Assembly (NCBI RefSeq): GCF_004217145.1
Contig: NZ_SHKR01000013.1
Span: 310,001-374,000 of the forward strand
Length of the DNA: 64,000 nucleotides
Direction: 5' to 3'
From: Kribbella rubisoli
GTDB taxonomy: Bacteria > Actinomycetota > Actinomycetes > Propionibacteriales > Kribbellaceae
Of the stretch, positions 18,796 through 26,449 are shown piece by piece. The notes below the pieces were generated by a model. That model had not been told where the DNA came from. It was given only the letters and a program-made list of their open reading frames with translations, and ran no database searches. How positions within the stretch are numbered: the stretch's first letter is position 1; the number at the start of each line of letters is the position of its first letter. The translations under genes and the position numbers were made by a program.

Positions 18796-19436
18796 TGACG
18801 ATGACGCTGGATGCCAAACCCAAAGCGCGCTGGGGAGCGGTGCTCGCGCCCGTCCTGGTCGACCTGGTCGTGCCCCTGCTGATCTTCTACGGTCTGCGCC
18901 AGTCCGGCGTCGGCGTGGTCGGCGCGACCCTGGCCGGATCGGTGATCCCGGTCGTGCGTACGGCGTACTCGATCGTCCGGGGCCGCAAGGTCGACTGGAT
19001 GGCCGTCTTCATGATCATCGCGCTCGCGGTCGGCACGATCGCGTCGCTGGCGATGCACAGCCCGCGGATGCTGCTCGCCAAGGACGGCGTGATCACCGCG
19101 CTGTGCGGGCTGTGGATGCTCGGAACCGTTGCCCTCGGCAAACCTCTGCTGCTGTCGATCGGCCGTGGCATCGCGGAAGCCAAGCGTGGCAAGGGTGGCG
19201 GCTCGGTGTGGGCGGGTCGGTGGGACCGTGAGCCGCGGTTCCGGTCCGGCATCCGTCTGGTCACGATCGTCTGGGGTGTCGGTCTGGTCTTCGATGCGGT
19301 CGTACGCGTTGTGATCGCATATGTGCTGCCGCTCGACGCGGTCCCGGGTGTGACGACGATCCAGTGGATCGTGTTGTTCGCGCTGCTGTACGGCTTCATG
19401 ATGATCTACTCGCGCAAGAACGATCTGCTCGCGTGA
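18792..19436 (+). CDS. VC0807-family integral membrane protein
   Basis: 214 residues with five or six predicted membrane segments, matching the VC0807 family often found beside TetR regulators. Its start overlaps the tetR stop and its own stop overlaps the start of the monooxygenase gene (GTGA). The function is unknown; the context suggests transport of, or protection from, the compound sensed by the regulator. Confidence 0.78.
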   Translation: MMTMTLDAKPKARWGAVLAPVLVDLVVPLLIFYGLRQSGVGVVGATLAGSVIPVVRTAYSIVRGRKVDWMAVFMIIALAVGTIASLAMHSPRMLLAKDGVITALCGLWMLGTVALGKPLLLSIGRGIAEAKRGKGGGSVWAGRWDREPRFRSGIRLVTIVWGVGLVFDAVVRVVIAYVLPLDAVPGVTTIQWIVLFALLYGFMMIYSRKNDLLA

Positions 19437-20818
19437 ACGACGTGCTGGTCGTCGGTGCCGGACCGACTGGGCTGTTGCTGGCGTCGGAGCTCGTTCTCGC
19501 GGGTGTGGATGTCGTCGTCGTGGACAAGGCCGCTGAGCGGTCCGGGCAGTCGAAGGCGTTGACGCTGCAGCCGCGGTCTGTGGAGATCCTGCACTCCCGC
19601 GGGCTGCTCGGTTCGCTGCTCGACGGCGCGCCGCGGTTGCCCGCCGGTCACTTTGCTGGGTTGCCGGTTCCGCTTGACTATACCGCGTTGGACACCAGAT
19701 TCCCTTACCAGCTTGGGATTCCGCAGCGGCGGGTCGAGCAACTGTTGGAGGATCATTTGGTTGCTCAGGGCATCGTTGTACGGCGGGGTCTCGAGCTGAC
19801 CGGCCTCCGGCAGGACTCGGCCGGCATCGTGGCGTCGTTCTCGGACAGCTCGGCGATCCGCGCCGGGTGGACTGTCGGCTGCGACGGGGCGCGGAGTGCG
19901 GTGCGGAGGCTGGCTGGGATCGAGTTCCCAGGACGCGACGGGCGGTTCAGCGCGGTCGTCGCCGATGTCGTCATCTCCGGTGTCGAGCCGGGCTGGGGAC
20001 TGCCGGCGCTGGTGCCGCGGGATGGTGCAGTGATGACGATGGTGCCGCTGGAGGACGGCGTACACCGTGCGCTGTTCACGGGCCCGGGGCAACAAAATGT
20101 GCCGAAGGATCAGCCGGTCACGTTCGATGAGGTCGCTGCCGCGTTGCAGGCCTGGTACGGCGAGGACGTCGTACTGCGTGAGCTCCGGTACGCGTCGCGC
20201 TTCACCGACGCTGCCCGGCAGGCCGATCGGTATCGCGCCGGCCGGGTCTTCGTGGCAGGCGATGCGGCGCACATTCACTCGCCGACCGGTGGTCAGGGGA
20301 TGAACCTCGGACTGCAGGACGCGTTCAACCTCGGGTGGAAGCTCGGCGCGGTTGTGCGGGGCGATGCGGACGACGACCTGCTGGACAGCTACCACGACGA
20401 ACGGCATCCCGCCGGGAGCGCCGTACTCGCGAACACCCGGGCCCAAGGTGTGCTGATGGTGCCGGACGACGACGTCGCGTGTCTGCGCGAGACATTCGTC
20501 GATCTGCTCGGCGTACCGGAGGCGAATCGGCGGCTGGCGGGCATGATCTCGGGGATCGGGCTTGCATATGCGGGCGGTGAGCATCCGTTGGTGGGTCGGC
20601 GGATGCCGGATCTGACGCTCGCGGACGGTACGACGGTGTCCTCACGTCTTCGAGGCGGGCGGTACGTGCTGCTCGAGGGCGGGAACCTTCCGGCGGCGCG
20701 GATTCTGGTCCGGCCGGACGGGTACGTGCGGTGGGCAACCGATGACTCCGAGGCAGAAGTGCCGGGGTTTGCGCGTGTTTCGGAGCTTCGAGTGACCACG
20801 GCGTCGACAACCCGTTAG
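19433..20818 (+). CDS. FAD-dependent aromatic monooxygenase (PHBH-type)
   Basis: 461 residues. The dinucleotide fold G-A-G-P-T-G lies at residues 8-13, D-G-A near 150 and the flavin motif G-D-A-A-H-I-H-S-P-T-G-G-Q-G near 280-293, as in class A hydroxylases acting on phenols or polyketides. The C-terminal thioredoxin-like part is short. GTG 19433 overlaps the upstream stop. It probably inactivates or modifies an aromatic compound under TetR control. Confidence 0.9.
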   Translation: MNDVLVVGAGPTGLLLASELVLAGVDVVVVDKAAERSGQSKALTLQPRSVEILHSRGLLGSLLDGAPRLPAGHFAGLPVPLDYTALDTRFPYQLGIPQRRVEQLLEDHLVAQGIVVRRGLELTGLRQDSAGIVASFSDSSAIRAGWTVGCDGARSAVRRLAGIEFPGRDGRFSAVVADVVISGVEPGWGLPALVPRDGAVMTMVPLEDGVHRALFTGPGQQNVPKDQPVTFDEVAAALQAWYGEDVVLRELRYASRFTDAARQADRYRAGRVFVAGDAAHIHSPTGGQGMNLGLQDAFNLGWKLGAVVRGDADDDLLDSYHDERHPAGSAVLANTRAQGVLMVPDDDVACLRETFVDLLGVPEANRRLAGMISGIGLAYAGGEHPLVGRRMPDLTLADGTTVSSRLRGGRYVLLEGGNLPAARILVRPDGYVRWATDDSEAEVPGFARVSELRVTTASTTR

Positions 20819-20875
20819 AGTTACTGACTGGAAACATCGGCGGAACGCCGGACGGGGCCGACGAGGAGGAGCGAC

Positions 20876-21274
20876 GTGGCACTGGGTAGGACGTCCCCGC
20901 GGGATCTCCCGCTGTTCGCGGAACTGTCCGGACGGGACATCAGGGACATCTTCCGGGCCGGTGAGGAAGTCTCGGTGCCGGCCGGCTGGTCGCTGATCCT
21001 GGAGCAGACGCCGCCCGACGCGGCGTACCTGATCCTCAGCGGTACGGCGGCGGTCCGGGAGAAGGGCCAGGAGATCGCCGAGCTCGGCCCGGGCGATATC
21101 GCCGGCGAGGTCGCGGTCCGGAAGAACACGTTGCGGACGGCAACCGTCACGGCGAAGTCGCGGCTGCAGTTGCTGCACTTCACCCGGGAGAAGTTCGACG
21201 ACCTGACCCGACGCCTGCCGGCCTTTCGCGACGCCATCGACGCCACCATCGCCGAGCGCCGCGGTGGCCGCTGA
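20876..21274 (+). CDS. Cyclic-nucleotide-binding domain protein
   Basis: 132 residues, essentially a single CAP_ED cyclic-nucleotide-binding domain. The phosphate-binding cassette is intact, with Gly77-Glu78 and Arg87 (L-R-T-A-T). There is no DNA-binding or catalytic domain. GTG 20876 is preceded by GGAGGAG. It overlaps the adenylate cyclase gene by 11 bp, so it may be a dedicated cAMP sensor or feedback subunit of the enzyme. Confidence 0.9.
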   Translation: MALGRTSPRDLPLFAELSGRDIRDIFRAGEEVSVPAGWSLILEQTPPDAAYLILSGTAAVREKGQEIAELGPGDIAGEVAVRKNTLRTATVTAKSRLQLLHFTREKFDDLTRRLPAFRDAIDATIAERRGGR

Positions 21275-22349
21275 TCCTGCGGCTGACCCCGGGGCCGACA
21301 TTGCCGCCGGGGCTGGGGCTGGCGGTGGGGCTGGCGGTGGGGCTGGGGCTGGCGGTGGGACTGGGACTGGGACTGGGGCTGGGGCGCCGGATCTCGCGGC
21401 GTTGGCGCAGGAGTTCGAGCGGACGTTGCTGGGCGGGGAGCGGAGGTTCACCCGGGTGCAGGTGTCGGAGCGGGCCGGGATCTCGATCGAGCGCGCCGAG
21501 CGGATGTGGCACGCGCTCGGTTTCGCGACCGTCCCGGACGACGAAGTGGCCTTCACCGACGACGACGTAGAGGCGTTGCGGCTGGTCGCGGCGCTCGAGG
21601 ACGACAAGTTCATCGAGCCCGAGATGGAGTCCTCGCTTGCGCGCAAGCTCGGGCAGACGCAGTCCCGGCTGGCGTCCTGGCAGTCCGCGATGTTCCTGGA
21701 GTTCCTCGGCGGCGCGAAGCTGTCCGCGGACGAGGCGATCGAGGTCGCGGGACTGTTGCTCCCGGCAATGGAACGGTTGCAGACCTACGTCTGGCGCCGG
21801 CACCTGGCGGCCGCTGCCGGTCGGGCGGTGGCCGGGTCCGACGAGCTGGCGCGTGGGGTGCGAGCCGTCGGGTTCGCGGACATCGTCAGCTACACGCGGT
21901 TGACCCGCCGTCTGAACGAGGCTGAGCTCGGCGAACTGATCGAGCGGTTCGAGGGTACGGCCGCTGACGTCGTCGCGCTGAACGGCGGGCGGGTGATCAA
22001 GTCGATGGGCGACGAGGTGCTGTTCGTCGCCGACACCGCCGCCCAGGGCGCCGCGGTCGCGCTCGCACTGCAGGACGCCGTGAACGCGGACGAGGAGCTA
22101 CCCGAGCTGCGGATCGGCCTCGCGTACGGCACGATCCTGATCCGCCTCGGCGACGTGTACGGCGAGGTCGTCAACCTCGCCGCCCGCCTCACCACCGAAT
22201 GCAAACCCGGCCGCGTCCTAGCCGACCGCGAACTAGCCGCCGCCTTAGACGGCCACCCCGCCTACACCCTCCACCGCCTCCGCCGAGCCTCAGTCCGCGG
22301 CTACCGCCACCTAGCCCCCTACGCCATCCAACGCACGACCACCCTATAA
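21264..22349 (+). CDS. Class III adenylate cyclase
   Basis: 361 residues. A low-complexity Gly/Ala/Thr stretch (about 15-40) precedes a helical regulatory region (42-195) and a class III cyclase domain (200-358). All key residues are present: metal ligands Asp206 and Asp250, adenine-specifying Lys246 and Asp297, and transition-state Asn304 and Arg308. No membrane segment is visible, so the enzyme is soluble. GTG 21264 overlaps the cyclic-nucleotide-binding gene, linking synthesis and sensing of cAMP. Confidence 0.9.
   Translation: MAADPAADPGADIAAGAGAGGGAGGGAGAGGGTGTGTGAGAPDLAALAQEFERTLLGGERRFTRVQVSERAGISIERAERMWHALGFATVPDDEVAFTDDDVEALRLVAALEDDKFIEPEMESSLARKLGQTQSRLASWQSAMFLEFLGGAKLSADEAIEVAGLLLPAMERLQTYVWRRHLAAAAGRAVAGSDELARGVRAVGFADIVSYTRLTRRLNEAELGELIERFEGTAADVVALNGGRVIKSMGDEVLFVADTAAQGAAVALALQDAVNADEELPELRIGLAYGTILIRLGDVYGEVVNLAARLTTECKPGRVLADRELAAALDGHPAYTLHRLRRASVRGYRHLAPYAIQRTTTL
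21300..21385 (+). repeat. GGGGCTGG-type short tandem repeat in the cyclase gene
   Basis: Imperfect hexamer/dodecamer repeats of GGGGCTGGC-GGT type encode the Gly/Ala/Thr linker of the cyclase. Such tracts can vary in length by slippage; changes in multiples of three would keep the reading frame. Confidence 0.75.
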
Positions 22350-22580
22350 CCACCCCCACGCCCCATAACCACCCCCACGCCCCGCCCTGCGGCCCCGTGC
22401 AGCACGCCTGCCCAGCGCCCGGACCCCGCATCCGCCCGCAACCTGTCCCGCGCCACTCCCCGGCGGCCCGCACCCCTCCCGCCCGACACCCCACGCCGCA
22501 CCCACCTCCGCGCCGCGACGTTGTACCCGCACCCCGCCCCGCACCGGCGTCCCGCCCGTCCCGGAACACCCGCAGGACCC

Positions 22581-22744
22581 GCCTCCCGCGCTGCGGCGCC
22601 GTACTCGCGTCCCGCGCTACACCGGCTCCCGGCTCCGTCCCGGCGTCCCGCGCCGGACCCGCCTCCCGCGCCGCGGCGCCGTACCCGCGTCCCGCGCCGG
22701 ACCTGTCTCCCGCGTTGCGGCGCCGTACTCGCGTCCCGGGCTGC
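22581..22744 (+). repeat. Three 40-bp direct repeats in C-rich spacer
   Basis: Near-identical 40-mers begin at 22581, 22661 and 22705. The shared core is GCCTCCCGCG followed by YTGCGGCGCC or CCGCGGCGCC and GTACYCGCGT. A weaker copy lies near 22503. Spacing is uneven (80 and 44 bp) and there are no unique spacers of constant length, so it is not a CRISPR array. Confidence 0.75.
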
Positions 22745-22815
22745 ACCGGCGGCCCGCCCCGTCCCGGCACCCCGCGCTGCACCTGCCTCCGCGCCGCGCC
22801 CCCCGGTCCCAGTCT

Positions 22816-22865
22816 GGGTTGGGGAGGATTTTCTACCCGAATCGGTACGTAATCCTCCCCAACCC
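22816..22865. terminator. 15-bp perfect inverted repeat, putative terminator
   Basis: GGGTTGGGGAGGATT (22816-22830) and its exact complement (22851-22865) enclose a 20-nt loop. There is no U-tract, as is common for actinobacterial hairpin terminators. It lies about 470 bp after the cyclase gene and 85 bp before the acetyltransferase gene. Confidence 0.5.
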
Positions 22866-22950
22866 GGCGGTGCTCGGCACGCGGGCCGCCGGGCGGAGGT
22901 GGGTTTGGGTGGTCGCTTACGTGTCAAGGGCATGACATACGGTTTGGTAT

Positions 22951-23700
22951 GTGCAGGAGATCAGGACACCGGCTGAGCTGTCGCTGGTGAGCGGGAGTGA
23001 CTCGATCGTCGAGTGGGCGGCGCAGGGGTTTGCTGCTGGAGCCGATCCTGGACGCCGGTCTCGAGGCGTGGTCCGGGCGTGGCGCCAGGGGGACGCGGTG
23101 GCGGTTGCCTCGCCTGACGTGTCCAAGCATGATCGGCTCGCGGTGATCGGGGCGGTGGAGGATGCGGCGCCGCTGGTGCGTGACGTACTGCGTGAGGTTG
23201 GCCCGTCGTACCGGCCGTTCGGGGATGAGGAGCTGGTGCGTGGGCTGGCGGAGCGTGTGCCGGGGTTGAGGTTCTCGGCGTCGTTCGGGTGGATGGATAC
23301 GTCCGACGTACCCGACCTGACAACGACGGCCGCCTGGCTGGACGGGGACGCCGGAGTCGAGGCGCTGCTCGCCGAGGCGTCGCCCAAGTCATACGCGTGG
23401 CCAGGGCATCCCGGCGTACGGCGGTGGGCTGCTCTGACCGGGGAGCGTGGTGAGCTGCTGAGTATCGCGGCCGATGCGTGGAGTGCGCCGGAGGTCGGGT
23501 TCCTGGCCGGCGTCGCGACGCATCCTGTTGCTCGGGGCAAGGGGTTGTCCCGGCAGGTGTGCGGGTTCGTGACGGCCGAGCTGGTCAAGCGGCACCGACG
23601 GGTCGCGTTGATGGTGGACGGCGACAACCCGGCAGCTATCGCGGTCTACCGGCGACTCGGCTACACCTACCGCCGAGTCGCCGCTGCCGGGATGCGCTAG
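22951..23700 (+). CDS. GNAT family N-acetyltransferase
   Basis: 249 residues. The acetyl-CoA-binding motif A is V-A-T-H-P-V-A-R-G-K-G-L near 187-198, followed by N-P-A-A-I-A-V-Y-R-R-L-G-Y near the C-terminus. The N-terminal half is a degenerate GNAT-like region. GTG 22951 has no clear ribosome binding site and may be leaderless. The last 4 bp overlap the convergent membrane-protein gene. Substrate unknown. Confidence 0.88.
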   Translation: MQEIRTPAELSLVSGSDSIVEWAAQGFAAGADPGRRSRGVVRAWRQGDAVAVASPDVSKHDRLAVIGAVEDAAPLVRDVLREVGPSYRPFGDEELVRGLAERVPGLRFSASFGWMDTSDVPDLTTTAAWLDGDAGVEALLAEASPKSYAWPGHPGVRRWAALTGERGELLSIAADAWSAPEVGFLAGVATHPVARGKGLSRQVCGFVTAELVKRHRRVALMVDGDNPAAIAVYRRLGYTYRRVAAAGMR

Positions 23701-24944
23701 CGCGTCGGCTGCACTGTCAGGGTGGGGCCCGCGGGCTTGCTCGGCTTCACGGACGGCGTCTTGACCGGGGCCGTCGGCGTCTGTGTCGGTGTCGGCGTCG
23801 GACCTGCAGTCGGCGGCGGGGTCGTGCGAGTAGCGGGTGCCGGCGGTGGGACGAAGGGTGCCTTCGTGGTGTCCTTGCAGTTGTCCGGGCCGGTGTCGCC
23901 GTTCTCGTCCGGTACGACGACGGCCTGCGGGAACAGGTTGCTGGTCGTGTCGCGCGACTGCGTGCCGTAGTTCGTCGCGCAGTCCTGCTGCTCGAGGCTG
24001 ATCGGGTTCCCGTCCTGGTCGTACAGCCGGACCGGAACCTGCTTGCCCTGGGCATCGAACGGGTAGATGTTCGTGACCGAGTTCCCGTCCAGCATCAGCC
24101 CGTTCGACGGCGGGTTGTAGTGCGAGGAGCTACCGCGATAATCGTTGTAGTTGTTGAGGAATCCGAACGACGCCCCGACGTACGCCGCCGCCAGGAACGA
24201 CGGCACCACGATCGCCGCGACGACATTGAGCGGTACGACGTACCACAGCCAGCGCCTGTCCTGCTGCGTCTTCCGCCCGATCCAGATCGACACCGCCGCA
24301 CCTGCGACCGCCCCGACCACCGTCACGGAAGCGGCCCCGAAGAGCGCGAAGAATCCACCCGCGCCGATCACGCCGCGGACCACCCACCAGACCGGCTGAC
24401 CGATCGTCACGAGCTCGTGCCGGACGTTCGGCGGGATCTGGTCGATCCACCCGCGGATCGCGGCCGCGCCGCGCGCACCACGTGGGGTGTCCAGCACGAT
24501 TCGCGGGTCGTGGCCGCGCAACGCCTGCACGCCGAGGAACGCCGCGACGAACAGGATCCCGAGCCCGAGCAGCCCGAAGAACGCGGTCTCGTCCTGCGAC
24601 CACGCGAAGATGCCGACGGCAATGAAGAACGGGCCGGCGATCGCGGAGATGAGCCCCCAGCGCAACGCCTTCCAGCCGGCGTCCAGACCGTCCTGGCTGA
24701 CCGGCGCGGTCCGCGGGGGATAGCCGGCCGCGGTCCGCAGCTCATCGGCGTACTGCGCCGGGGTGCCGAGGCGTTGCTGCAGGTCCGCGAGTGTCGGCTC
24801 CGCGCCGAACTCCGCCGCCACCTCGGTCAGGTGACCGCTGACGTCCTGCAGTACGTCCTCCAGCTCGCCGGGCGGCAGATCGTTGAGCTGAGCCCGCACC
24901 TGGGCCAGGTAGAGCGCGACCGCTCCGGTCAGGGTGCTGTTCAC
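23697..24944 (-). CDS. HAAS-domain membrane protein (DUF1700-like), PadR partner
   Basis: 415 residues. An N-terminal helical HAAS domain (about 5-70) matches the proteins that pair with PadR regulators. Four to six membrane segments follow (about 95-260), then an extracytoplasmic region and a Pro/Thr-rich C-terminal tail. ATG 24944 overlaps the padR stop by ATGA. In known PadR/HAAS pairs the regulator controls the membrane protein; function unknown. Confidence 0.82.
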   Translation of the reverse strand: MNSTLTGAVALYLAQVRAQLNDLPPGELEDVLQDVSGHLTEVAAEFGAEPTLADLQQRLGTPAQYADELRTAAGYPPRTAPVSQDGLDAGWKALRWGLISAIAGPFFIAVGIFAWSQDETAFFGLLGLGILFVAAFLGVQALRGHDPRIVLDTPRGARGAAAIRGWIDQIPPNVRHELVTIGQPVWWVVRGVIGAGGFFALFGAASVTVVGAVAGAAVSIWIGRKTQQDRRWLWYVVPLNVVAAIVVPSFLAAAYVGASFGFLNNYNDYRGSSSHYNPPSNGLMLDGNSVTNIYPFDAQGKQVPVRLYDQDGNPISLEQQDCATNYGTQSRDTTSNLFPQAVVVPDENGDTGPDNCKDTTKAPFVPPPAPATRTTPPPTAGPTPTPTQTPTAPVKTPSVKPSKPAGPTLTVQPTR

Positions 24945-25270
24945 GCGGCCTCCTTCTCCAGCAGCAGCACCGACATCGTGTCGGCGAAGTGGTTCCAGGT
25001 CTTGGTCGACTGGGCCAGCAGGTCGCGGCCGGTCTTGTTCAGCCCGTAGTACTTGCGATGCGGCCCTTCCTCGCTCGGCTGCACGTACGACGTCAGCGCA
25101 CCGGCCGCGAACAGCCGGCGCAGCGTCCCGTACACGGAAGCGTCCGCCACGTCCTCCAGCCCGGCCGCGCGTAGTCGGCGCAGTACGTCGTACCCGTAGC
25201 CGTCGGCGTCGCGCAGTACGGCGAGAACCGCGAGGTCCAGGACGCCCTTGAGTAGCTGGCTCGTATCCAT
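24941..25270 (-). CDS. PadR family transcriptional regulator
   Basis: 109 residues, a typical small PadR winged helix: D-G-Y-G-Y-D-V-L-R-R-L near 24-34 and S-V-Y-G-T-L-R-R-L in the recognition helix. ATG 25270 has GGAG upstream; the frame remains open to 25399 without a better start. It is co-transcribed with the HAAS protein. Confidence 0.92.
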   Translation of the reverse strand: MDTSQLLKGVLDLAVLAVLRDADGYGYDVLRRLRAAGLEDVADASVYGTLRRLFAAGALTSYVQPSEEGPHRKYYGLNKTGRDLLAQSTKTWNHFADTMSVLLLEKEAA

Positions 25271-25391
25271 CAGGTCTCCTCCAGCAGGTGTTCCGCGCAG
25301 AACAGTACTACACATTGCGGAGTACTGCGGTAACCAGTCTGGGGTTCCGCAATTTCGATCAAGTCGGCGGCGGGTGGAAGGGGGCACAGTG

Positions 25392-26324
25392 GTGGGCATG
25401 GCGGATGTGTTCGAGGAGTTCGTGGCGGTGGTGGCGGCCGGAATGGCCGGGCCCTGCGAGTCGGTGCACGGGGCCGGGCTCGCGGAGCGCGTTCATCTGT
25501 CCCGGTTCCACTTCGACCGTGTGATCGGTGCGGTGGCCGGCGAGTCGCCGTTCGCATTCCGGCGGCGCGTGCTGCTGGAGCGGGCGGCGTACCGGCTGCT
25601 GACCGAGCCGGTCGCCGTACTCGAGGTTGCTGTCGAGGCCGGGTACGGGTCGCACGAGGCGTTCACTCGCGCGTTCGCCAGGTCGTACGGGATGTCGCCA
25701 CGCGAGTGGCGACGGGAAGCGTCGCGGGTGTTCTTTCTGACGGCGCCGAGTGGAGTGCATTTTCAGCCGCCGGCCGGGCTACGGCTGCCGGCCCGTAGAA
25801 AGGTGAGAGGGATGGACGTACTGGTCAGAATGGTCGAACATCACGTCTGGTTGACCGGCGAGATGATCGAACGCGGCGCCCGCCTGGACGCCGCCGCACT
25901 GGACCGACCGATCGAGCTGTCCGTCGAAGGTATCGACGACGACATCTCGATCCGGTACCTGCTGGACCGCCTGGTCTGGCAGGAGGAGATGTGGCTCGCG
26001 TCCGTCGAGGATCGCCCGTTCCAGGTCCCCGACTGCGGTCGCGAGGTCACCACCCCGATCTCCGAACTCCGCACCCGCCACGCCGAAGCCGGCTCGCGCT
26101 TCGTGGCCCTGGTCAACCAGCTCAACGAGGACGGCCGCTTCGACGAAAGCTTCGTCGACACCACCTGTGAACCACCACGGGTCTTCACCTACGGCGGCAT
26201 GGTCGCCCACGTCCTGACCTTCGCCGCCCACCGCCGATCCCTCTTGATCGGCGCCTTCTACACCGCCGGCATCCAAGACCTGGGCTTCGGCGACCCGATG
26301 CACTTCGTAGCTGAAGGCAACTAA
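25392..26324 (+). CDS. AraC-type HTH fused to a DinB-like domain
   Basis: About 310 residues. The first 105 form an AraC-type double helix-turn-helix (signature E-A-F-T-R-A-F-A-R-S-Y-G-M-S-P). The remainder (about 140-310) is a DinB/DUF664-like four-helix domain that may bind metal through its histidines. AraC domains are usually C-terminal, so the order is reversed. The start is uncertain among GTG 25389, GTG 25392 and ATG 25398; AAGGGGG best supports 25392. It probably regulates in response to a thiol or metal-related signal. Confidence 0.8.
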   Translation: MGMADVFEEFVAVVAAGMAGPCESVHGAGLAERVHLSRFHFDRVIGAVAGESPFAFRRRVLLERAAYRLLTEPVAVLEVAVEAGYGSHEAFTRAFARSYGMSPREWRREASRVFFLTAPSGVHFQPPAGLRLPARRKVRGMDVLVRMVEHHVWLTGEMIERGARLDAAALDRPIELSVEGIDDDISIRYLLDRLVWQEEMWLASVEDRPFQVPDCGREVTTPISELRTRHAEAGSRFVALVNQLNEDGRFDESFVDTTCEPPRVFTYGGMVAHVLTFAAHRRSLLIGAFYTAGIQDLGFGDPMHFVAEGN

Positions 26325-26328
26325 CCCC

Positions 26329-26377
26329 CCGAGTCGTGAAATTCGGCCAGGATCCTCAGCCGATTTTCACGACTCGG
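26329..26377. terminator. Bidirectional terminator with 19-bp arms
   Basis: Arms 26329-26347 and 26359-26377 pair over 19 bp with one mismatch around an 11-nt loop. It lies between the convergent AraC-DinB and peptidase genes. A further copy of CACGACTCGG occurs at 26401-26410. Confidence 0.85.
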
Positions 26378-26449
26378 CATCGGGGTCACCAGCCAACCGC
26401 CACGACTCGGCGGAGCGGTCAGGCGGCGAGGCGGGGGTGGCGGCGGGGG

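Larger units (their letters stand above)
22350..22950. other. 601-bp C-rich non-coding stretch
   Basis: No convincing gene is visible. The plus strand is strongly cytosine-rich with few adenines, which yields long open frames on the opposite strand that are compositional. It contains direct repeats (22581-22744) and a perfect inverted repeat (22816-22865). A small inverted repeat ACATAC-6-GTATGT (22935-22952) overlaps the start of the following acetyltransferase gene. Confidence 0.6.

Noticed and set aside
22581-22744. CRISPR-like repeat array
   Set aside because: Repeats are few, unevenly spaced (80 and 44 bp), embedded in similar sequence and without unique spacers or cas genes.
22189-22933. 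Long Gly/Arg minus-strand frames in the C-rich spacer
   Set aside because: They arise from the cytosine-rich plus strand; no start context, domain or codon signal supports them.
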